A stretch of 36,498 nucleotides of DNA. Source: Candidatus Solibacter usitatus. Its GTDB lineage: Bacteria > Acidobacteriota > Terriglobia > Bryobacterales > Bryobacteraceae. The notes under the pieces were generated by a model, which worked only from the letters and a program-made list of their open reading frames with translations, did no database searches and was not told the DNA's origin. The translations under genes were made by a program, and so were the position numbers. Where the stretch lies: NCBI GenBank assembly GCA_016213245.1, contig JACRBC010000147.1, positions 1 through 36,498 of the forward strand, given 5' to 3'. The first letter of the stretch is position 1. Each line of letters opens with the position of its first letter. Below, in pieces: positions 36,410 through 36,498 of this stretch.

Positions 36410-36498
36410 TGGCTGGTGGTGCGGAAAGCATTCAGCGGCGTTACCGGGACTTGTCGCCCGTTCTCGACGAACAGGGCCTGCGTCGCTTTGCCGCCACC
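36409..36498 (+). CDS. ISAzo13-like transposase, N-terminus only (cut by window end)
   Basis: Thirty codons are visible: ESIQRRYRDLSPVLDEQGLR then RFAAT, open at the window edge. This matches the start of ISAzo13-family transposases (RYxxLxPVLDERxRRLWAA pattern). The ATG overlaps the IS630 orfB stop. The left end of this second element must lie in 36348-36408, which is AT-richer than its surroundings. Confidence 0.72.
   Translation, partial: MAGGAESIQRRYRDLSPVLDEQGLRRFAAT

Overview
This is a GC-rich stretch of bacterial chromosome. About half of it (roughly 0.2-18.2 kb) is a large flagellar locus; the rest is accessory and housekeeping genes ending in two adjacent insertion sequences. The gene mix (an ECF sigma factor with a zinc-finger/HEAT-repeat membrane protein, a DUF4097-like protein and a two-PDZ protein; a large PIG-L deacetylase next to a sodium:solute symporter; a GH67 alpha-glucuronidase) and the codon bias suggest an Acidobacteriota member, perhaps the Bryobacterales/Solibacter group. 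That assignment is inference; no rRNA or other marker is present.

Flagellar locus. A short rightward unit (flaG, fliS) follows a terminator and a candidate sigma-28 promoter. It meets tail to tail, with a 160-bp overlap, a leftward rod/ring operon read in the order flgF, flgG, flgA, flgH, flgI, flgJ. A divergent control region at 5.69-5.88 kb holds a good sigma-54 promoter candidate for that operon and a weaker one facing right. Rightward run fliK, flgD, flgE, fliN, fliO, fliP, fliQ, fliR, flhB, flhA, flhF, fliA, a second SpoA-domain (FliY/FliN-type) protein and a small membrane protein in the position of Bacillus swrB. Many junctions overlap by 4 nt, as expected for translational coupling. 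Together these genes make rod, P and L rings, hook, hook-length control, export gate, part of the switch, and the late sigma factor. No flagellin, fliD, fliE-J, fliM, flgB/C, flgK/L, motAB or chemotaxis genes are present, so they must lie elsewhere. flhG is missing from its usual place after flhF.

Middle region (18.1-27.2 kb). A shared terminator separates the flagellar run from a leftward cassette: ECF sigma factor, membrane zinc-finger protein with HEAT repeats, DUF4097-like secreted protein and secreted two-PDZ protein. The sigma gene has a near-perfect inverted repeat that would bury its ribosome binding site. Then come a secreted GH67 alpha-glucuronidase with an extra C-terminal domain (+), a uroporphyrinogen-decarboxylase-superfamily protein (-) and a six-domain ribosomal protein S1 (-).

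Right region (27.3-36.5 kb). A membrane histidine kinase, a stand-alone OmpR-type winged helix and an NtrC-type sigma-54 activator form a likely signalling unit, followed by a small conserved-looking protein. A secreted PIG-L deacetylase, a 39-residue membrane peptide and a sodium:solute symporter are tightly packed and overlap. The end holds an IS630-type transposase split by a -1 frameshift at an A6 run, and the first codons of an ISAzo13-like transposase whose ATG overlaps the preceding stop. No tRNA, rRNA or CRISPR array was seen.
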